Shown one piece after another: positions 5,944-6,176 of a stretch of 6,176 nt of DNA. The notes under the pieces are model-generated. The model searched no databases, was not told the origin of the DNA, and saw only the letters and a list, made by a program, of their open reading frames with translations. Both the position numbers and the translations under genes were made by a program. Position 1 is the stretch's first letter; the number at the start of each line of letters is the position of its first letter. This stretch comes from Bacillota bacterium (GTDB lineage Bacteria > Bacillota > UBA4882 > UBA8346), in contig DNPP01000120.1 of NCBI GenBank assembly GCA_003501365.1, positions 1 through 6,176 on the forward strand, given 5' to 3'.

Positions 5944-6176
5944 TTATCGGCGAACCATATCCTTAGTAATTTCACTCAAGCTAAATGCACCGCACATCGC
6001 CATCGTATCTTTTAATTCTGCAGCCAATTTTTCGATATATAACTTCACGCCTTCCTTTTCGCCGCCGTAAACCGCCGTTACAAACGGGCGGCAGATTAGC
6101 ACCCCGTCCGCCCCAAACGCCAAGGCCTTAAAAATATCGGTGCCGAAACGAATACCGCCATCAATTAAAATTTTGA
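5944..6176 (-). CDS. FMN-dependent alpha-hydroxy-acid oxidase/dehydrogenase (copy 2), C-terminal part, 5' end beyond window
   Basis: The last 76 codons of an uninterrupted frame enter from the right edge and end at TAA (5946-5944), immediately followed by TGA; copy 1 has the same double stop. The protein belongs to the lactate-oxidase/glycolate-oxidase family, cytosolic TIM-barrel enzymes that oxidise L-2-hydroxy acids to 2-oxo acids using FMN. What is visible is the phosphate-binding end of the barrel: ILIDGGIRFGTDIFKALAFG (GGxR motif), then GADGVLICRPFVTAVYGGEK (in relatives a GRP; here CRP), then the C-terminal helices ending EITKDMVRR. The catalytic SNHGGR motif would lie just outside the window; it is preserved in copy 1. 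This copy is probably the functional one, but only about a quarter is visible. The physiological substrate cannot be told from this portion. Confidence 0.88.
   Translation of the reverse strand, partial: KILIDGGIRFGTDIFKALAFGADGVLICRPFVTAVYGGEKEGVKLYIEKLAAELKDTMAMCGAFSLSEITKDMVRR

Noticed and set aside
5809..6015. Plus-strand 68-residue ORF
   Set aside because: Opposes the oxidase C-terminus and the small-ORF region; no ribosome binding site or family resemblance.

Overview
The window most resembles a low-to-moderate GC Gram-positive bacterium of the Clostridia type (Peptococcaceae or Negativicutes-like). The evidence is A/T-rich intergenic DNA, strong AGGAGG-type ribosome binding sites, hairpin-plus-T-run terminators, a large MalT-like LuxR regulator, paired DegV proteins, and an FMN-dependent alpha-hydroxy-acid oxidase of the clostridial type. 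The lineage is an inference; no marker gene is present. Every supportable gene lies on the minus strand, so the transcriptional order is right to left.

Layout in transcription order. (1) 5944-6176: the C-terminal 76 codons of an apparently intact FMN-dependent alpha-hydroxy-acid oxidase (copy 2), running in from beyond the right edge. (2) 5773-5924: a possible small, frameshifted ORF, then a clear terminator at 5695-5721 and an A/T-rich 3' flank. (3) 4536-5417: a DegV-family lipid-binding protein gene, full length except for an in-frame UAG at codon 225. (4) 3646-4533: a second, intact degV gene starting 2 nt after the first one ends, followed by a strong terminator at 3563-3592. (5) 2784-3529: a decayed second copy of the alpha-hydroxy-acid oxidase (copy 1), missing its 5' end and broken by several indels, followed by the same kind of 3' flank. 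(6) 2433-2488: a symmetric terminator or attenuator hairpin. (7) 1-2354: a MalT-like LuxR-family regulator, 784 codons open and cut by the left edge just before the expected DNA-binding domain.

The oxidase gene and about 220 bp of its 3' flank occur twice, on either side of the two degV genes. This is a segmental duplication with one copy decaying. Intergenic stretches longer than 300 bp are 2355-2783 (hairpin, one copy of the repeat, a terminator) and 5418-5943 (degV leader and candidate promoter, the other repeat copy, a terminator, the small ORF). I see no RNA gene, insertion sequence or CRISPR array.

Functional reading, inferred: a 2-hydroxy-acid oxidase and a pair of DegV/FakB-type fatty-acid carriers beside a large ligand-sensing regulator suggest a locus concerned with organic or fatty acid handling. 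The most interesting point is the degV gene with an in-frame amber codon and a perfectly preserved downstream third, which is either a very recent nonsense mutation or a recoded/suppressed UAG.
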